From: an uncultured Gammaproteobacteria bacterium
GTDB lineage: Bacteria > Pseudomonadota > Gammaproteobacteria > Steroidobacterales > XN24
Assembly: GCA_937924335.1 (NCBI GenBank)
Contig: CALDWW010000047.1
Coordinates: 1 to 58,258, forward strand
DNA length: 58,258 nt
Direction of reading: 5' to 3'
Shown here piece by piece: positions 34,546 through 45,942 of the stretch; position 1 is the stretch's first letter, and every line of letters begins with the position of its first letter. The notes below the pieces were generated by a model. It had not been told where the DNA came from, did not search any database, and was given only the letters and a program-made list of their open reading frames with translations. The position numbers and the translations under genes are program-made.

Positions 34546-35676
34546 ATGACGAAACGCGATTACTACGAGATTCTGGGCGTCGCCCGTAACGCGACGGATG
34601 CCGAGCTGAAAAAGGCCTACAGGCGGCTGGCGATGAAGTTTCATCCGGACAGGAACCAGGATGACGACGACGCCGAGGCCAGATTCAAGGAAGCCAAGGA
34701 GGCCTACGAGATCCTCGGCGACCCCCGTAAGAGAGCCGCCTACGATCAGTTCGGACACGCCGGAGTAGAGCAGGCGGGTGGCGGACCGGGTGGTGGATTC
34801 AGCGCGGCGGATGCATTCGGGGACATCTTCGGCGATGTCTTTGGAGATATCTTCGGGGGCAGGCGTAGTGGTCGATCGCGGGTGTTCCGCGGGGCGGATC
34901 TGCGTTACCAGCTGGATCTGGAACTGGAGCAAGCCGCGTTCGGGGACGAGGTAACGATCCGCATCCCGGTCATGGTCGAGTGTTCCGAGTGTGGTGGCAG
35001 CGGCGCGGAGAAGGGGTCGGGCCCCGTGACTTGTGACTCCTGCGACGGCCATGGCTCGGTCCGCATGCAGCAGGGTTTCTTCTCGATCCAGCAGACCTGC
35101 CCAAAGTGCAGGGGCGCGGGCACCGTCATTGCTGATCCCTGTGGCGCCTGCCACGGCGAGGGGCGTGTCCGCGAGACCAAGACCCTATCCGTGAAAGTCC
35201 CGGCGGGCGTCGATACGGGCGACCGCATCCGTCTCGGTGGAGAAGGAGAGGCCGGTCGCAACGGTGGTCCGGCAGGCGACCTCTACGTCGAAGTTAACGT
35301 CCGCCCCCACGCGATCTTCGAACGCCAGGGGCCGGACCTCGCCTGCGACATTCCGGTCAGTTTCGCCAGCCTGGTGCTGGGCGGTTCGGTCGAGGTGCCG
35401 ACACTGGATGGTCAGGTAAGCCTGAAAATCCCGCACGAGACCCAGACCGGCCGGGTGTTCCGTCTGCGTGGCAAAGGGGTCAAGCCCGTCAGGGGCGGCG
35501 CCGCTGGCGACCTGATGGTACGGGTCTCCGTGGAGACTCCGGTCAAGCTCGACAAGCGCCAGAAAGAGTTGCTCAAGGAGTTCGATGACTCGATCCAGTC
35601 GAGCTCGGTCAGCCACAGCCCCCGGGAGCATGGCTGGCTGGATGGCGTCAAGGCGTTCTTCGAGAAGCTGGGGTAA
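34546..35676 (+). CDS. dnaJ: Chaperone protein DnaJ
   Basis: A 376-residue type I Hsp40. The J domain has the HPD motif in KFHPDRNQ (near residue 35). A G/F region (about 76-105, including [15 protein letters not shown]) is followed by a zinc domain with four C-x-x-C-x-G-x-G repeats ([32 protein letters not shown]). Two C-terminal beta domains complete it. It delivers clients to DnaK and stimulates its ATPase. dapB starts 32 bp downstream. Confidence 0.97.
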   Translation: MTKRDYYEILGVARNATDAELKKAYRRLAMKFHPDRNQDDDDAEARFKEAKEAYEILGDPRKRAAYDQFGHAGVEQAGGGPGGGFSAADAFGDIFGDVFGDIFGGRRSGRSRVFRGADLRYQLDLELEQAAFGDEVTIRIPVMVECSECGGSGAEKGSGPVTCDSCDGHGSVRMQQGFFSIQQTCPKCRGAGTVIADPCGACHGEGRVRETKTLSVKVPAGVDTGDRIRLGGEGEAGRNGGPAGDLYVEVNVRPHAIFERQGPDLACDIPVSFASLVLGGSVEVPTLDGQVSLKIPHETQTGRVFRLRGKGVKPVRGGAAGDLMVRVSVETPVKLDKRQKELLKEFDDSIQSSSVSHSPREHGWLDGVKAFFEKLG

Positions 35677-35708
35677 AGCATCGGCCATCCGGTCGAGAGG
35701 GAAACGGC

Positions 35709-36506
35709 ATGCTGAACATCGCGATCATCGGCGCTACCGGTCGGATGGGCCAGTGCATCATCCGGGCTGCTCTCGATGAGCCTGACCTGAAGCTCAGAGG
35801 CGGTCTCGTGTCACCGGCGAGCGACGCCGCCGGGACCGATCTCGGAGAACTCGCCGGGCGCAGAGCGATCGGTGTTGTGGCTTCCGGGGACCCGGAACAG
35901 GCCCTGGCTGGAGCCGATGTCGTCATCGACTTTTCCCTGCCGGACAGCACGGATGCGATTCTTGCCGCCTGTGTCGCGCGGCGCCTGCCAGTTGTGATCG
36001 GCACGACTGGCCTCACGGACCGGCAGCAGGCGGCGCTGAATTATGCCGCCAGTCAGATCCCGGTTTTCTATGCGGCCAATATGAGTATCGGGCTGAATCT
36101 CCTCCGGTCGCTCGCGAAATCCGCGGCGATGAGTCTGGGGCCCGAATTCGACGCCGAGATCCTTGACGTTCATCACCGATTCAAACGCGATGCACCGTCC
36201 GGATCTGCACTGGAGCTCGGTGCAGCCGTCGTCGAGGGCAGGGGCTCCAAGGGCCCGGCCGAGATTGGACGGCGGCCCGGGGACGGTGCGCGGGAGAGCG
36301 GGGCCGTCGGTTATGCGTCCCTGAGAGCCGGGGACGTGGTCGGTGAGCACAGTGTGCTTCTGGCCGGCCCAGGCGAGAGGCTCGAGCTGATCCACCGCGT
36401 GAGCGACCGCGCCGCTTTTGCGCTGGGAGCCATCCGGGCGGCCCGCTGGCTGGCCGGGCGGGGTCCCGGTCGCTATGGCATGGACGATATGTTGGCTGAC
36501 GGCTGA
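35709..36506 (+). CDS. dapB: 4-hydroxy-tetrahydrodipicolinate reductase
   Basis: A 265-residue DapB, the NAD(P)H reductase of the lysine/diaminopimelate route. IAIIGATGRMGQ is the nucleotide loop, VVIGTTGLT and AANMSIGLNLL are conserved, and LDVHHRFKRDAPSGSALEL carries the catalytic His and substrate-binding Lys. ATG 35709 is clear. The dnaJ-dapB-carAB order is common in gammaproteobacteria. A 147-bp gap with a hairpin separates it from carA. Confidence 0.96.
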   Translation: MLNIAIIGATGRMGQCIIRAALDEPDLKLRGGLVSPASDAAGTDLGELAGRRAIGVVASGDPEQALAGADVVIDFSLPDSTDAILAACVARRLPVVIGTTGLTDRQQAALNYAASQIPVFYAANMSIGLNLLRSLAKSAAMSLGPEFDAEILDVHHRFKRDAPSGSALELGAAVVEGRGSKGPAEIGRRPGDGARESGAVGYASLRAGDVVGEHSVLLAGPGERLELIHRVSDRAAFALGAIRAARWLAGRGPGRYGMDDMLADG

Positions 36507-36574
36507 TCTGCCGATGGACACTGCCGTAAGCCATCAGTAAAATTGTGGGGATCTCCAGAGCCGGGATCTTCAGC

Positions 36575-36608
36575 AGCGGGATAGGACCTACCCACGGACC
36601 ATCCCGCT
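36575..36608 (+). other. Hairpin in the dapB-carA gap
   Basis: A perfect 8-bp stem AGCGGGAT/ATCCCGCT with an 18-nt loop, 46 bp before carA. Only TTT follows, so termination is doubtful; a leader role in carAB control is possible but unproven. Confidence 0.4.
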
Positions 36609-36653
36609 TTGCATATCCGGGCAGGCTCGGGGTCCTGATTCTCTTCAGCGGGG

Positions 36654-37796
36654 GTGACGGTGAGCATACCGGCAGTGCTTGCCCTGGAGGACGGCACCGT
36701 CTTTCGGGGTCTCTCTGTAGGCGCGGATGGAAGCGCCGTAGGGGAAGTTGTTTTCAATACTGCCATGACGGGCTACCAGGAGATCCTGACCGACCCGTCC
36801 TATTGCAGGCAGCTTGTCACCCTGACCTATCCACATATCGGCAACACGGGCACCACGCCTGAAGATTACGAGTCGTCCGGGGTCTTTGCCTCCGGTCTGA
36901 TTGTCAGGGACCTCCCTATCCGCCACAGCAATTGGCGGGCCGATAACACGCTCAGTGGGTTCCTGAAGCGTGAGAATGTCGTCGCGATCGCCGATATCGA
37001 CACCCGCAAACTGACTCGAATTATCCGTGAAAAAGGCGCGCAGGCCGGCTGTCTGGCCGCCGGCACCGAAGACCCGGGTGACGCGCTCGAGCAAGCGCGG
37101 GCTTTTCCCGGCCTGAAAGGCATGGATCTCGCGAAGGTCGTGTCCACTGATGAGCCTTACCAATGGCATGACGGCATGTGGAAGCACCCGCAGGACGGCG
37201 TGCGCGGCCGACCCAGGCCGGTCCATCACGTGGTCGCTTATGACTTCGGTATCAAGCGGAATATCCTGCGGCTATTGGTCGCTCATGGCTGTCAGGTGAC
37301 CGTGGTCCCGGCGCAGACCCCCGCGGACGAGGTGCTGGCACTGGACCCGGATGGCGTATTCCTCTCTAACGGCCCTGGTGACCCGGAGCCTTGCGACTAC
37401 GCGATCGACGCAACGCGCCGCTTCCTTGAGAAGCGACTGCCCGTCTTCGGCATCTGCCTCGGCCACCAGATCCTCGGCCTGGCGGCCGGCGCGTGCACTG
37501 TGAAGATGAAGTTCGGTCACCACGGCGCCAATCACCCCGTCCAGGATCTCGACGACGGCCGCGTCATTATCAGCAGTCAGAATCATGGTTTCGCTGTTGA
37601 CGAGGGCTCTCTGCCGGCGAATGCCAGAGCAACACACCGATCGTTGTTCGACGGCTCCCTGCAGGGTATCGAACTGACCGACACACCGGCGTTCTCGTTC
37701 CAGGGGCATCCAGAGGCAAGCCCTGGGCCCCATGATCTGCGCGGCTTATTCGAGAGATTCATTTCAGTCATGGATAGGCGCAGCGCAGATACGTAA
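36654..37796 (+). CDS. carA: Carbamoyl-phosphate synthase small subunit
   Basis: A 380-residue glutamine amidotransferase subunit that supplies ammonia to CarB for arginine and pyrimidine synthesis. The N-terminal domain begins [16 protein letters not shown]. The class I amidotransferase domain has the nucleophile Cys in [15 protein letters not shown] (near residue 267), and the His/Glu pair in [16 protein letters not shown] 36654 is taken as start; GTG 36660 is an alternative. carB follows after 95 bp. Confidence 0.96.
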   Translation: MTVSIPAVLALEDGTVFRGLSVGADGSAVGEVVFNTAMTGYQEILTDPSYCRQLVTLTYPHIGNTGTTPEDYESSGVFASGLIVRDLPIRHSNWRADNTLSGFLKRENVVAIADIDTRKLTRIIREKGAQAGCLAAGTEDPGDALEQARAFPGLKGMDLAKVVSTDEPYQWHDGMWKHPQDGVRGRPRPVHHVVAYDFGIKRNILRLLVAHGCQVTVVPAQTPADEVLALDPDGVFLSNGPGDPEPCDYAIDATRRFLEKRLPVFGICLGHQILGLAAGACTVKMKFGHHGANHPVQDLDDGRVIISSQNHGFAVDEGSLPANARATHRSLFDGSLQGIELTDTPAFSFQGHPEASPGPHDLRGLFERFISVMDRRSADT

Positions 37797-37891
37797 AAAC
37801 AGCATGTTAAGAGATATATTTAATTTGGATTCTCGGATAGTTCCGATGCAATTTCCTGGCCCTGGGTCAGCAGTTACAGAGATGGAGTGGG

Positions 37892-40800
37892 ATGCCCAAG
37901 CGTAGCGATATCGAGAGCATCCTGATCATCGGCGCGGGACCGATCGTGATCGGTCAGGCGTGCGAGTTCGACTATTCCGGTGCTCAGGCCTGCAAGGCAC
38001 TCCGGGAGGAGGGCTATAGGGTCGTGCTGGTCAATTCCAACCCGGCCACGATCATGACGGATCCGGAGACAGCCGACTCTGTCTACATAGAGCCGGTGGA
38101 CTGGCGAGCGGTTGCGCGGGTCATCGAAAAGGAGCGCCCTGATGCCCTTCTGCCGACGATGGGCGGACAGACCGGGCTGAACTGTGCTCTGGATCTCGTC
38201 CGCGAAGGCATATTGGAGAAGTATGGCGTTGAGTTGGTCGGTGCGTCACACGAAGCGATCGACACCGCAGAGGATCGTGACCTGTTCCGCAAGGCCATGC
38301 AGGAGATTGGTCTCGAGGTGCCTCGCTCGGCCGTAGCCCACAATCTTGAGGAAGCCTATGCCATTCAGGCCGAGGTCGGTTTCCCAACCATCATCCGGCC
38401 GTCGTTTACGCTGGGCGGCACGGGCGGCGGCATTGCGTTCAACAAGGAAGAGTTCGAGGCGAAGGTCACTCACGGACTGGATCTATCCCCCACGACAGAG
38501 ATCCTGCTCGAAGAATCGGTGCTCGGCTGGAAAGAGTTCGAGATGGAAGTCGTGCGTGATACACGTGACAACTGCATCATCGTCTGTTCCATCGAGAACC
38601 TGGATCCGATGGGTGTACACACCGGTGACTCCATTACCGTGGCGCCGACGCAGACGTTGACGGACAAAGAGTATCAGCGCATGCGTGACGCCTCGATCGC
38701 GGTACTGCGTCGCATCGGCGTCGATACAGGCGGCTCGAATGTGCAGTTTGCGGTGAGCCCGGATGACGGTCGCATGGTCGTGATCGAGATGAACCCCCGT
38801 GTCTCCCGATCGTCCGCCCTGGCCTCCAAGGCCACCGGTTTCCCGATCGCCAAGGTGGCGGCCAAGCTGGCCGTCGGTTACACGCTGGACGAGCTTCGCA
38901 ATGAGATTACGGGAGGCGCTACGCCAGCGTCATTCGAACCCACGATCGATTATGTCGTCACCAAGGTGCCTCGCTTCACGTTTGAGAAGTTCCCGGACGC
39001 GGATGCTCAGCTGACAACACAGATGAAGTCGGTCGGAGAGGTAATGGCGATCGGCAGGACATTTCAGGAGTCGCTGCAGAAGGCGTTGCGCGGGCTGGAA
39101 ACCGGGGCCGATGGCCTCAATGAGACCTTCGACCAGGAACTCGATGAGGAATCCCGCTCAAGGCTCGAACAGGAGCTCGCTGTCCCTGGCGCCCATCGGT
39201 TGTGGTATGTCGCCGACGCGTTCAGGCACGGCTTCAGCCTCGATGAGGTCCACAGGCTCAGCCGGGTAGATCCATGGTTCCTGTCTCAGATAGAAGACCT
39301 GGTCAGCGAAGAGTCGGCCATTGCGAGCGGAGGACTCGCGGCCCTCGATGCCGTCCGCCTGCGCCACCTGAAGCGTAAGGGTTTTGCCGACAGGCGCATG
39401 GCGAGTCTGCTCGGTTGCCGGGAGAGTCAAGTCCGCAGCCTCAGGAAAGAGGCCGGCGTTGCACCTGTTTACAAGCGGGTGGACACGTGTGCCGCGGAGT
39501 TCGCGACGACCACTGCCTATCTGTACTCGACCTACGAAGAAGAGTGCGAGGCCGAGCCAGACGAGAGGCGCAAGATCATGATCCTCGGCGGCGGTCCAAA
39601 TCGTATCGGCCAGGGGATCGAGTTCGACTACTGCTGTGTCCATGCTGCCCTCGCGCTGCGTGGTGCGGGCTTCGAGACGATCATGGTCAACTGCAACCCG
39701 GAGACGGTGAGCACCGACTATGACACCTCGGATCGCCTCTATTTCGAGCCGCTTACGTTCGAGGACGTCATGGAGATCATCGAGATCGAGCGGCCAGAGG
39801 GCGTCATCGTCCAGTATGGCGGCCAGACGCCGCTCAAGCTGGCGCGATCGCTCGAGGCCGCCGGGGCGCCCATCATTGGAACGTCCCCGGACTCAATTGA
39901 CCTGGCCGAGGATCGCGAGCGATTCCAGAAACTGGTCGAGGAACTCGATCTGCTGCAGCCGCCAAACCGGACGGCACGGGACCCGGAACAAGCGGTTGTG
40001 CTAGCCGAGTCCGTCGGCTATCCGCTGGTGGTCAGGCCTTCCTACGTCCTGGGAGGGCGGGCAATGGAGGTCGTGTTCGGTGAAGACGAGCTGCGGGCCT
40101 ATATGGGTGCGGCGGTCAGCGTGTCACACGAGAGTCCGGTGCTGCTGGACCGTTTCCTGGACATGGCGGTGGAGGTCGACGTCGACGCGATCTGCGACGG
40201 CGAGAATGTCCTCATCGGCGGCATCATGGAGCACATCGAACAGGCCGGGGTGCACTCTGGCGACTCCGGTTGCGTCCTGCCACCCACCACGCTCGATCCG
40301 TCGATACAGGAGCAGCTTCGCGATCAGGTCCGCAGGCTGGCGAGGGCCCTGAACGTCATCGGCCTGATGAATACGCAATTCGCCATACAGAATCGTCGTA
40401 TCTACCTTCTGGAGGTAAATCCCCGGGCGTCCAGGACCGTACCATTCGTTTCGAAAGCCACGGGGCGGCCGCTGGCAAAGATCGCCGCGCTTTGTATGGC
40501 GGGACGCTCGCTGCGAGAACAGGGGATGTCCGGGCAGCCCGAGCCCGACTACTTTTCGGTCAAGGCCTCGGTGTTCCCGTTCGCGAAGTTCCTGGGCGCA
40601 GACCCGATCCTCGGCCCCGAGATGAAGTCGACGGGGGAAGTCATGGGCACCGGTCGATTCTTCGGCGAGGCGTACGCGAAGGCTCAGCTGGCGGCGGGGA
40701 TCGTGCTCCCGACGAGCGGCACCGCATTTCTCAGCGTCCGGGAACGCGACAAGCCCGGTGCCGTGACGCTGGCACGGATTCTCGTGGACCGCGGATTCGA

Positions 40801-41116
40801 GCTCGTGGCCACCGAGGGCACCGCGCTGGCGCTGGAGGAGGCCGGGGTACCCTGCCGGAGAGTCAACAAGGTCCGCGAAGGGCGGCCACACGTTGTCGAC
40901 ATGATCAAGAATGACGAGATCAGCCTGATCGTCAACACCACTGAGGGGCGTCAGGCGATCCGCGAATCGCACTCAATTCGCCGCGAGGCGGTGCACCGCA
41001 AGGTGACCTACTACACGACCATCGCGGCGGCGAAGGCCACCTGCGTCGCACTGGAATATCTGGATGCCGCGGAAGTCAACCGGCTGCAGGATCTCCACCT
41101 GGAACTGGATACGTGA
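37892..41116 (+). CDS. carB: Carbamoyl-phosphate synthase large subunit
   Basis: A full-length 1074-residue CarB. Two ATP-grasp halves are visible: the first with [20 protein letters not shown] and [15 protein letters not shown], the second from about residue 560 with [20 protein letters not shown] and [15 protein letters not shown]. The C-terminal MGS-like regulatory domain (about 935-1074) normally binds UMP/ornithine. ATG 37892 has GGAG upstream. Its last bases overlap the GTG of greA. Confidence 0.98.
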   Translation: MPKRSDIESILIIGAGPIVIGQACEFDYSGAQACKALREEGYRVVLVNSNPATIMTDPETADSVYIEPVDWRAVARVIEKERPDALLPTMGGQTGLNCALDLVREGILEKYGVELVGASHEAIDTAEDRDLFRKAMQEIGLEVPRSAVAHNLEEAYAIQAEVGFPTIIRPSFTLGGTGGGIAFNKEEFEAKVTHGLDLSPTTEILLEESVLGWKEFEMEVVRDTRDNCIIVCSIENLDPMGVHTGDSITVAPTQTLTDKEYQRMRDASIAVLRRIGVDTGGSNVQFAVSPDDGRMVVIEMNPRVSRSSALASKATGFPIAKVAAKLAVGYTLDELRNEITGGATPASFEPTIDYVVTKVPRFTFEKFPDADAQLTTQMKSVGEVMAIGRTFQESLQKALRGLETGADGLNETFDQELDEESRSRLEQELAVPGAHRLWYVADAFRHGFSLDEVHRLSRVDPWFLSQIEDLVSEESAIASGGLAALDAVRLRHLKRKGFADRRMASLLGCRESQVRSLRKEAGVAPVYKRVDTCAAEFATTTAYLYSTYEEECEAEPDERRKIMILGGGPNRIGQGIEFDYCCVHAALALRGAGFETIMVNCNPETVSTDYDTSDRLYFEPLTFEDVMEIIEIERPEGVIVQYGGQTPLKLARSLEAAGAPIIGTSPDSIDLAEDRERFQKLVEELDLLQPPNRTARDPEQAVVLAESVGYPLVVRPSYVLGGRAMEVVFGEDELRAYMGAAVSVSHESPVLLDRFLDMAVEVDVDAICDGENVLIGGIMEHIEQAGVHSGDSGCVLPPTTLDPSIQEQLRDQVRRLARALNVIGLMNTQFAIQNRRIYLLEVNPRASRTVPFVSKATGRPLAKIAALCMAGRSLREQGMSGQPEPDYFSVKASVFPFAKFLGADPILGPEMKSTGEVMGTGRFFGEAYAKAQLAAGIVLPTSGTAFLSVRERDKPGAVTLARILVDRGFELVATEGTALALEEAGVPCRRVNKVREGRPHVVDMIKNDEISLIVNTTEGRQAIRESHSIRREAVHRKVTYYTTIAAAKATCVALEYLDAAEVNRLQDLHLELDT

Positions 41117-41589
41117 GCAAAGTCCCCCTGACATCGCGAGGCGCCGACCTGTTGCGGGCAGAATTGAAGCGGCTCAAGACGGTCGACCGGCCGAGAGTCA
41201 TTCGGGCGATCGCCGAGGCGCGCGCCCACGGAGATCTTCGCGAGAACGCTGAGTATCACGCTGCCAAGGAGCAGCAAGGATTCATCGAAGGCCGGATTCG
41301 CGAGATCGATGGCAAACTGTCTCATGCCCAGGTGATCGACGTGACCCGTCTCAATGCCGATGGGCGCGTAGTTTTTGGATCCACCGTGCTGTTGCTCGAC
41401 GAGGATGACGAGGCGGAAATCACCTACCAGATTGTGGGTGACGACGAAGCGGAGATACGCGAAGGGCGGATTTCCTATACGTCACCGATCGCCCGCGCTC
41501 TCATCGGCAAACGGGAAGGGGACGCCGTGAGCGTCAGGACTCCGGCAGGCGATCGCAATTACGAGATTCTAGAGGTGCTGTATAAATGA
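41113..41589 (+). CDS. greA: Transcription elongation factor GreA
   Basis: A 158-residue GreA, which rescues backtracked RNA polymerase through transcript cleavage. The N-terminal coiled coil contains [20 protein letters not shown] with the catalytic acidic residues near its tip; the C-terminal FKBP-like domain includes [20 protein letters not shown]. The GTG start overlaps the carB TGA (GTGA), and the greA stop overlaps the next ATG (ATGA), so all three are probably coupled in translation. Confidence 0.96.
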   Translation: MSKVPLTSRGADLLRAELKRLKTVDRPRVIRAIAEARAHGDLRENAEYHAAKEQQGFIEGRIREIDGKLSHAQVIDVTRLNADGRVVFGSTVLLLDEDDEAEITYQIVGDDEAEIREGRISYTSPIARALIGKREGDAVSVRTPAGDRNYEILEVLYK

Positions 41590-42032
41590 GCCGCGGCCGG
41601 GCGCTGCGGGTCGGCGAGCAGCTGCTGCAGACCCTGTGGATAGGAGCGCTGTGGACGGTCGGCTATCTTGTGGCCCCCGTTCTGTTCGCCGAGCTGGACA
41701 GCAGCGCGGAAGCCGGCCGGCTCGCCGGGAGTCTCTTTACCCTGGTCGCCTGGCTCAGCCTGGTCTGCGGTGGTTTGCTGCTGCTGGCGCTGAATCTGAG
41801 TGAAGCTGATCGGGTGCGCGGCATACTCATAGTCGCGATGCTGTTACTGATCTGCGCCAACGAGTGGGGGATCCGGCCTGTCCTGGAAGCCGCCCGGCTT
41901 CCGGACGGCACGACCGGTCCCCGGTTCGGAATGCTGCACGGGATATCTGCCACGATGTACCTGGTGGCGAGCCTGACGGGTTTGTTCCTGGTGGCAGCTG
42001 ATCGCTGGCGGATCAGCGCACCGGAAGGATGA
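41586..42032 (+). CDS. DUF4149-family membrane protein
   Basis: A 148-residue inner-membrane protein with four hydrophobic segments (about 18-35, 48-70, 76-95, 115-138). [21 protein letters not shown] near the start and [17 protein letters not shown] near the end match DUF4149 proteins seen beside greA/carB. Function is unknown. ATG 41586 overlaps the greA stop. It is convergent with yhbY and overlaps its 3' end by 20 bp. Confidence 0.8.
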   Translation: MSRGRALRVGEQLLQTLWIGALWTVGYLVAPVLFAELDSSAEAGRLAGSLFTLVAWLSLVCGGLLLLALNLSEADRVRGILIVAMLLLICANEWGIRPVLEAARLPDGTTGPRFGMLHGISATMYLVASLTGLFLVAADRWRISAPEG

Positions 42033-42312
42033 TCGAAGGATTTTCCGGATCCGGCCGGTAGACGAGCGCCACGTGGCCGATGCGTTGTATCAGGAGGGCC
42101 CCGGTTGCCTTTGATAGCGTGGTCAGCGCCTGGCTGCGGGCCTGCCGGTCGCCGACTCTGACCTTGATCTTTACGAGTTCGTGATGCTCAAGCGCCGAGT
42201 CGAGTTCGGCGATGACAGCCGGTGTGACACCGGCCGTGCCCGTCGTCACGATCGGCTTGAGATCGTGACCGAGTTTGCGTAGGTGTTTTTTCTGTCGAAC
42301 GCTGAGGTGCAT
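42013..42312 (-). CDS. yhbY: YhbY-family RNA-binding protein
   Basis: A 99-residue CRM-domain protein. LSVRQKKHLRKLGHDLKPIV, GTAGVTPAVIAELDSALEHH, ELVKIKVRVGDR and the final block with GALLIQRIGHVALVYRP are diagnostic; the G-x-x-G-like loop binds RNA. It associates with the large ribosomal subunit in E. coli. ATG 42312 gives the standard length; sequence upstream is not family-like. It is divergent from rlmE, the usual yhbY/rlmE/ftsH arrangement. Confidence 0.93.
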   Translation of the reverse strand: MHLSVRQKKHLRKLGHDLKPIVTTGTAGVTPAVIAELDSALEHHELVKIKVRVGDRQARSQALTTLSKATGALLIQRIGHVALVYRPDPENPSIILPVR

Positions 42313-42386
42313 GGGATCGGTGTCGTGCCTGGCGGGACGGGATGGTAGCACGGCGCACGCACGTCTGACCGCAGCAGCGAGGAACC

Positions 42387-43010
42387 ATGACGCGCAGGAC
42401 AAAGAGTAGCAAGCGCTGGGTCAGGGAGCACGAGGCAGACGACTTCGTGAAGCGGGCACGCGAGGCGGGTTGGAGATCGCGAGCGGTCTTCAAGCTCGAG
42501 GAAATTCAGCAGCGGGACCGACTCATCCAATCCGGGATGTCGGTCGTCGATCTCGGGTCGGCCCCGGGAGCCTGGAGCCAGTATACGAGACACTTGCTAA
42601 AGGACTCCGGGGACGTATATGCCCTGGACATTCTTCCGATGGAGCCGATCGCCGGCGTGAACTTCATCCAAGGAGACTTCTGCAGCGAAGACACGCTGGG
42701 AGAGCTGGTAGAACTCCTCTCCGGACGGCGGGTAGACCTTGTGTTGTCGGATATGGCCCCCAATATCAGCGGAGTGACGGCCGTCGATCAGCCACGCTCG
42801 ATGTATCTGGCGGAGTTGGCGCTGGAGTTTGCCAGACAACACCTGGCGCAGGGCGGGTCTTTTGTGACGAAAGTCTTCCATGGAGAGGGATTCCAGGAAT
42901 TTGTGGCCGATACAAGACGCTCTTTTGAGAGCGTGAGAGTCCGAAAGCCAAAGGCCTCGCGACCGCGCAGCCGTGAGGTGTACTTGGTAGCCAGGAATTT
43001 CCGCCTGTAG
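42387..43010 (+). CDS. rlmE: 23S rRNA (uridine-2'-O)-methyltransferase
   Basis: A 207-residue RlmE/FtsJ, which methylates U2552 of 23S rRNA. RAVFKLEEIQQRDRLI has the first catalytic Lys, VDLGSAPGAWSQYTRHL binds SAM, LVLSDMAPNISGVTAVD has the catalytic Asp, and SFVTKVFHGEGF the second Lys. ATG 42387 has GAGGAA upstream. ftsH follows 54 bp later, as in E. coli. Confidence 0.96.
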   Translation: MTRRTKSSKRWVREHEADDFVKRAREAGWRSRAVFKLEEIQQRDRLIQSGMSVVDLGSAPGAWSQYTRHLLKDSGDVYALDILPMEPIAGVNFIQGDFCSEDTLGELVELLSGRRVDLVLSDMAPNISGVTAVDQPRSMYLAELALEFARQHLAQGGSFVTKVFHGEGFQEFVADTRRSFESVRVRKPKASRPRSREVYLVARNFRL

Positions 43011-43029
43011 TAGTGTCTAAGTTATTGAG

Positions 43030-43048
43030 ATCCCGGCCTCACCGGGAT
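43030..43048 (+). other. Hairpin in the rlmE-ftsH gap
   Basis: A perfect 7-bp stem ATCCCGG/CCGGGAT with loop CCTCA, 16 bp before the ftsH TTG and just before its GAGGGA site. The T-poor tail argues against a strong terminator. Confidence 0.5.
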
Positions 43049-43064
43049 TAATCGAGGGAAAATT

Positions 43065-44990
43065 TTGAACGATCTCGCCAAGAACGTAATTCTCTGGGTC
43101 GTCATCGCAGTCGTACTGTTGAGTGTCTTCAACAGCTTCGGCACCAGTCCGCGCGCAGTGCAGGCAGTCCCGTATTCAACATTCCTGCAGGCTGTCGAGG
43201 ACGGGCGGGTGTCCCGCGTGACGTTCGACGGAGACAAGATCGCCGGCGAGTATCGCACCGGGGATCGATTCACGACATTCAGCCCGGAGACGGACAACAA
43301 GGCGCTGATCGGTGATCTGCAGGCCAATGGCGTGGAGTTCGAGGCGAGACCGCCCGAACGACAGTCATTCCTGATGCAGTTGTTCATCTCCTCGTTCCCG
43401 ATCCTTCTGCTCATCGGCGTGTGGATCTATTTCATGCGCCAGATGCAGGGCGGAGCCGGTGGCAGGGGTGCGATGTCCTTCGGCAAGAGTCGTGCTCGTA
43501 TGCTCGGCGAGGATCAGGTCAGCGTCACGTTCGCCGATGTAGCCGGCGTTGAGGAAGCCAAGGAAGAGGTCGTCGAGATTGTCGATTTCCTCAAGGATCC
43601 TGCCAGGTTCCAGCGGCTCGGTGGCAAGATCCCGCGCGGTGTCCTGATGGTCGGCTCACCCGGAACGGGTAAGACGCTGCTGGCCCGGGCGATCGCTGGC
43701 GAAGCGAAAGTGCCGTTCTTCACCATCTCCGGATCCGATTTCGTGGAGATGTTCGTCGGCGTCGGCGCCTCACGCGTCCGGGACATGTTTGAGCAGGCGA
43801 AGAAACACGCACCTTGCATCATATTCATCGACGAGATCGATGCGGTGGGACGGCATCGCGGCGCCGGCCTTGGCGGCGGTCACGACGAGCGTGAGCAGAC
43901 TCTCAACCAGCTGCTTGTCGAGATGGACGGATTCGAGGGTAACGAGGGCGTCATCGTAATCGCTGCGACAAACCGACCGGATGTCCTCGATCCGGCGCTG
44001 CTGAGGCCAGGCCGGTTCGACCGCCAGGTCGTAGTGCCGTTACCGGATGTACGCGGGCGCGAGCAGATCCTCCGGGTGCACATGCGCAAGGTCCCCCTGG
44101 GAGACGATGTACGGCCATCCATCATCGCTCGCGGCTCACCGGGATTTTCGGGTGCCGATCTGGCCAACCTGGTCAATGAGGCTGCCCTGTTTGCAGCCCG
44201 CGCAGGGCGCCGGACCGTCACCATGGAAGAGTTCGAGAAAGCCAAAGACAAGATTATGATGGGCTCGGAGCGACGCTCGATGGTCATGAGCGATGACGAA
44301 CGGCGTCTGACGGCCTATCACGAGGCCGGGCATGCCATCGTTGGGCTGAGCGTGCCGGATCATGATCCGGTCTACAAGGTCAGTATCATTCCGCGCGGCC
44401 GTGCGCTGGGCATCACGATGTTCCTGCCCGAAGAAGACCGATACAGCCATAGCAAGCGACGTTTGAAGAGCCAGATCGCCAGTCTGTTCGGCGGGCGAAT
44501 CGCTGAAGAGCTGGTGTTCGGTGCTGACGCAGTAACAACCGGTGCATCCAACGATATTGAGCGAGCGACCGACATCGCCCGCAATATGGTGACGCGATGG
44601 GGGCTGTCCGACCGGCTTGGACCGCTGGCCTACAGCGAGGATGACGGAGAGATCTTCCTGGGACGCTCGGTGACTCAGACGAAGCACATGTCCGACGTGA
44701 CGGCCCACGCTATCGATGAGGAGATTCGTTCGATCATCGATACGGAGTATCAGCGTGCAGCGACGATCATCAGCGAAAAAATGGACAGGCTGAACGCCAT
44801 GGCCGATGCCCTGATCCGTTACGAGACCATCGACGAGCACCAGATCAAGGACATCATGGAAGGGCGTGATCCGAGGCCGCCCACTGATTGGGACGAAGGT
44901 GACACTGCTACGCCTGAGGCGGATGTGAGACCGTCCGAGGCCGCAAACGACAGCGACTCCGCCATCGGTGGTCCCGCGGGCCAGCACTGA
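43065..44990 (+). CDS. ftsH: ATP-dependent zinc metalloprotease FtsH
   Basis: A 641-residue membrane AAA+ protease. Two N-terminal helices (about 5-22 and 105-122) flank a periplasmic domain. The AAA module has Walker A GSPGTGKT (usually GPPGTGKT, so one Pro-to-Ser change), Walker [13 protein letters not shown] and the SRH with [19 protein letters not shown]. The zinc site HEAGH is near residue 425. It degrades misfolded membrane proteins and, in E. coli, sigma32 and LpxC. The start is TTG 43065 with GAGGGA 6 bp upstream; it begins [12 protein letters not shown], as homologues do. Confidence 0.97.
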   Translation: MNDLAKNVILWVVIAVVLLSVFNSFGTSPRAVQAVPYSTFLQAVEDGRVSRVTFDGDKIAGEYRTGDRFTTFSPETDNKALIGDLQANGVEFEARPPERQSFLMQLFISSFPILLLIGVWIYFMRQMQGGAGGRGAMSFGKSRARMLGEDQVSVTFADVAGVEEAKEEVVEIVDFLKDPARFQRLGGKIPRGVLMVGSPGTGKTLLARAIAGEAKVPFFTISGSDFVEMFVGVGASRVRDMFEQAKKHAPCIIFIDEIDAVGRHRGAGLGGGHDEREQTLNQLLVEMDGFEGNEGVIVIAATNRPDVLDPALLRPGRFDRQVVVPLPDVRGREQILRVHMRKVPLGDDVRPSIIARGSPGFSGADLANLVNEAALFAARAGRRTVTMEEFEKAKDKIMMGSERRSMVMSDDERRLTAYHEAGHAIVGLSVPDHDPVYKVSIIPRGRALGITMFLPEEDRYSHSKRRLKSQIASLFGGRIAEELVFGADAVTTGASNDIERATDIARNMVTRWGLSDRLGPLAYSEDDGEIFLGRSVTQTKHMSDVTAHAIDEEIRSIIDTEYQRAATIISEKMDRLNAMADALIRYETIDEHQIKDIMEGRDPRPPTDWDEGDTATPEADVRPSEAANDSDSAIGGPAGQH

Positions 44991-45084
44991 GGGGCGACAT
45001 GTCTTGTATCTGGAGCCGGTGGCGTCTCTGACGCCGCCGGCTTTGCTGTATCATGCTCGGCGGTTTCCGCGACCGCCATCCCTC

Positions 45085-45942
45085 ATGAAGCTTGCGTTCC
45101 CAGAATCTGCACTTGACCTGAACAGCCCGGTGGCGATGGGTATCGTCAACGTTACCCCGGATTCCTTCTCGGACGGCGGTCGGTTCCTGGCTGTGGAACG
45201 CGCTGTGCAGCATGGTGTACAGATGGCTTCGGATGGCGCGGCCCTCATCGACGTCGGCGGAGAGTCGACGCGGCCGGGGGCGGAACCCGTAGAGGAAGTG
45301 GAAGAACTCAGGCGGGTTGTACCCGTGATCCGTGAACTGGCCGCGGTGGCCGGGGTCCCCGTTTCCATAGACACAAGCAAGCCAGTCGTGATGGAGGCTG
45401 CCGCCGAAGCGGGCGCCGTCATGATCAATGATGTCAATGCCTTGAGGACGGACGGGGCGCTGCAGGTGGCGGTGGAGACAGGTCTCGCCGTTTGCCTGAT
45501 GCACATGCAGGGGCAGCCTCGCCAGATGCAGGCGAATCCGACCTACAGCGACGTCGTCGAGGAAGTCTATTCGTTCCTGTCCGACCGTATCGAGGCCTGC
45601 CTGGCGGCCGGCGTGGACTTGGCCCGGATCGTCATCGATCCGGGTTTCGGGTTCGGCAAGACTCTGGAGCATAATCTGACTCTCATGCGACGACTCGAAA
45701 GGTTCCGGGATCTGGGCAGGCCGCTGCTGGTAGGGGTCTCGCGGAAGTCCATGATCGGGACGATTCTCGGCCGAGATGTGGATGAGAGGCTGTGGGGTAG
45801 TGTTGTCTTGGGGATCCTGGCCGTCGAGAGAGGGGCCAACATCCTGAGGGTCCATGACGTAGCTCCCACGATGGATGCGATGAGAGTGATGCAGGCGGTT
45901 TCCGTGAGCGAAGATCGACAGGTGGTAAGAAAAAATGGGTAA
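45085..45942 (+). CDS. folP: Dihydropteroate synthase
   Basis: A 285-residue DHPS, which joins p-aminobenzoate and dihydropterin pyrophosphate in folate synthesis and is the sulfonamide target. NVTPDSFSDGG, DVGGESTRPGAEPV, IDTSKPVV and DPGFGFGKTLEHN are the pterin/pABA site motifs. ATG 45085 gives the normal length but has no clear ribosome site. It overlaps glmM by 8 bp, in the usual ftsH-folP-glmM order. Confidence 0.96.
   Translation: MKLAFPESALDLNSPVAMGIVNVTPDSFSDGGRFLAVERAVQHGVQMASDGAALIDVGGESTRPGAEPVEEVEELRRVVPVIRELAAVAGVPVSIDTSKPVVMEAAAEAGAVMINDVNALRTDGALQVAVETGLAVCLMHMQGQPRQMQANPTYSDVVEEVYSFLSDRIEACLAAGVDLARIVIDPGFGFGKTLEHNLTLMRRLERFRDLGRPLLVGVSRKSMIGTILGRDVDERLWGSVVLGILAVERGANILRVHDVAPTMDAMRVMQAVSVSEDRQVVRKNG

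Noticed and set aside
44968..45084. N-terminal extension of folP into the end of ftsH
   Set aside because: The extra residues do not resemble DHPS and overlap the ftsH end; ATG 45085 matches the family start.
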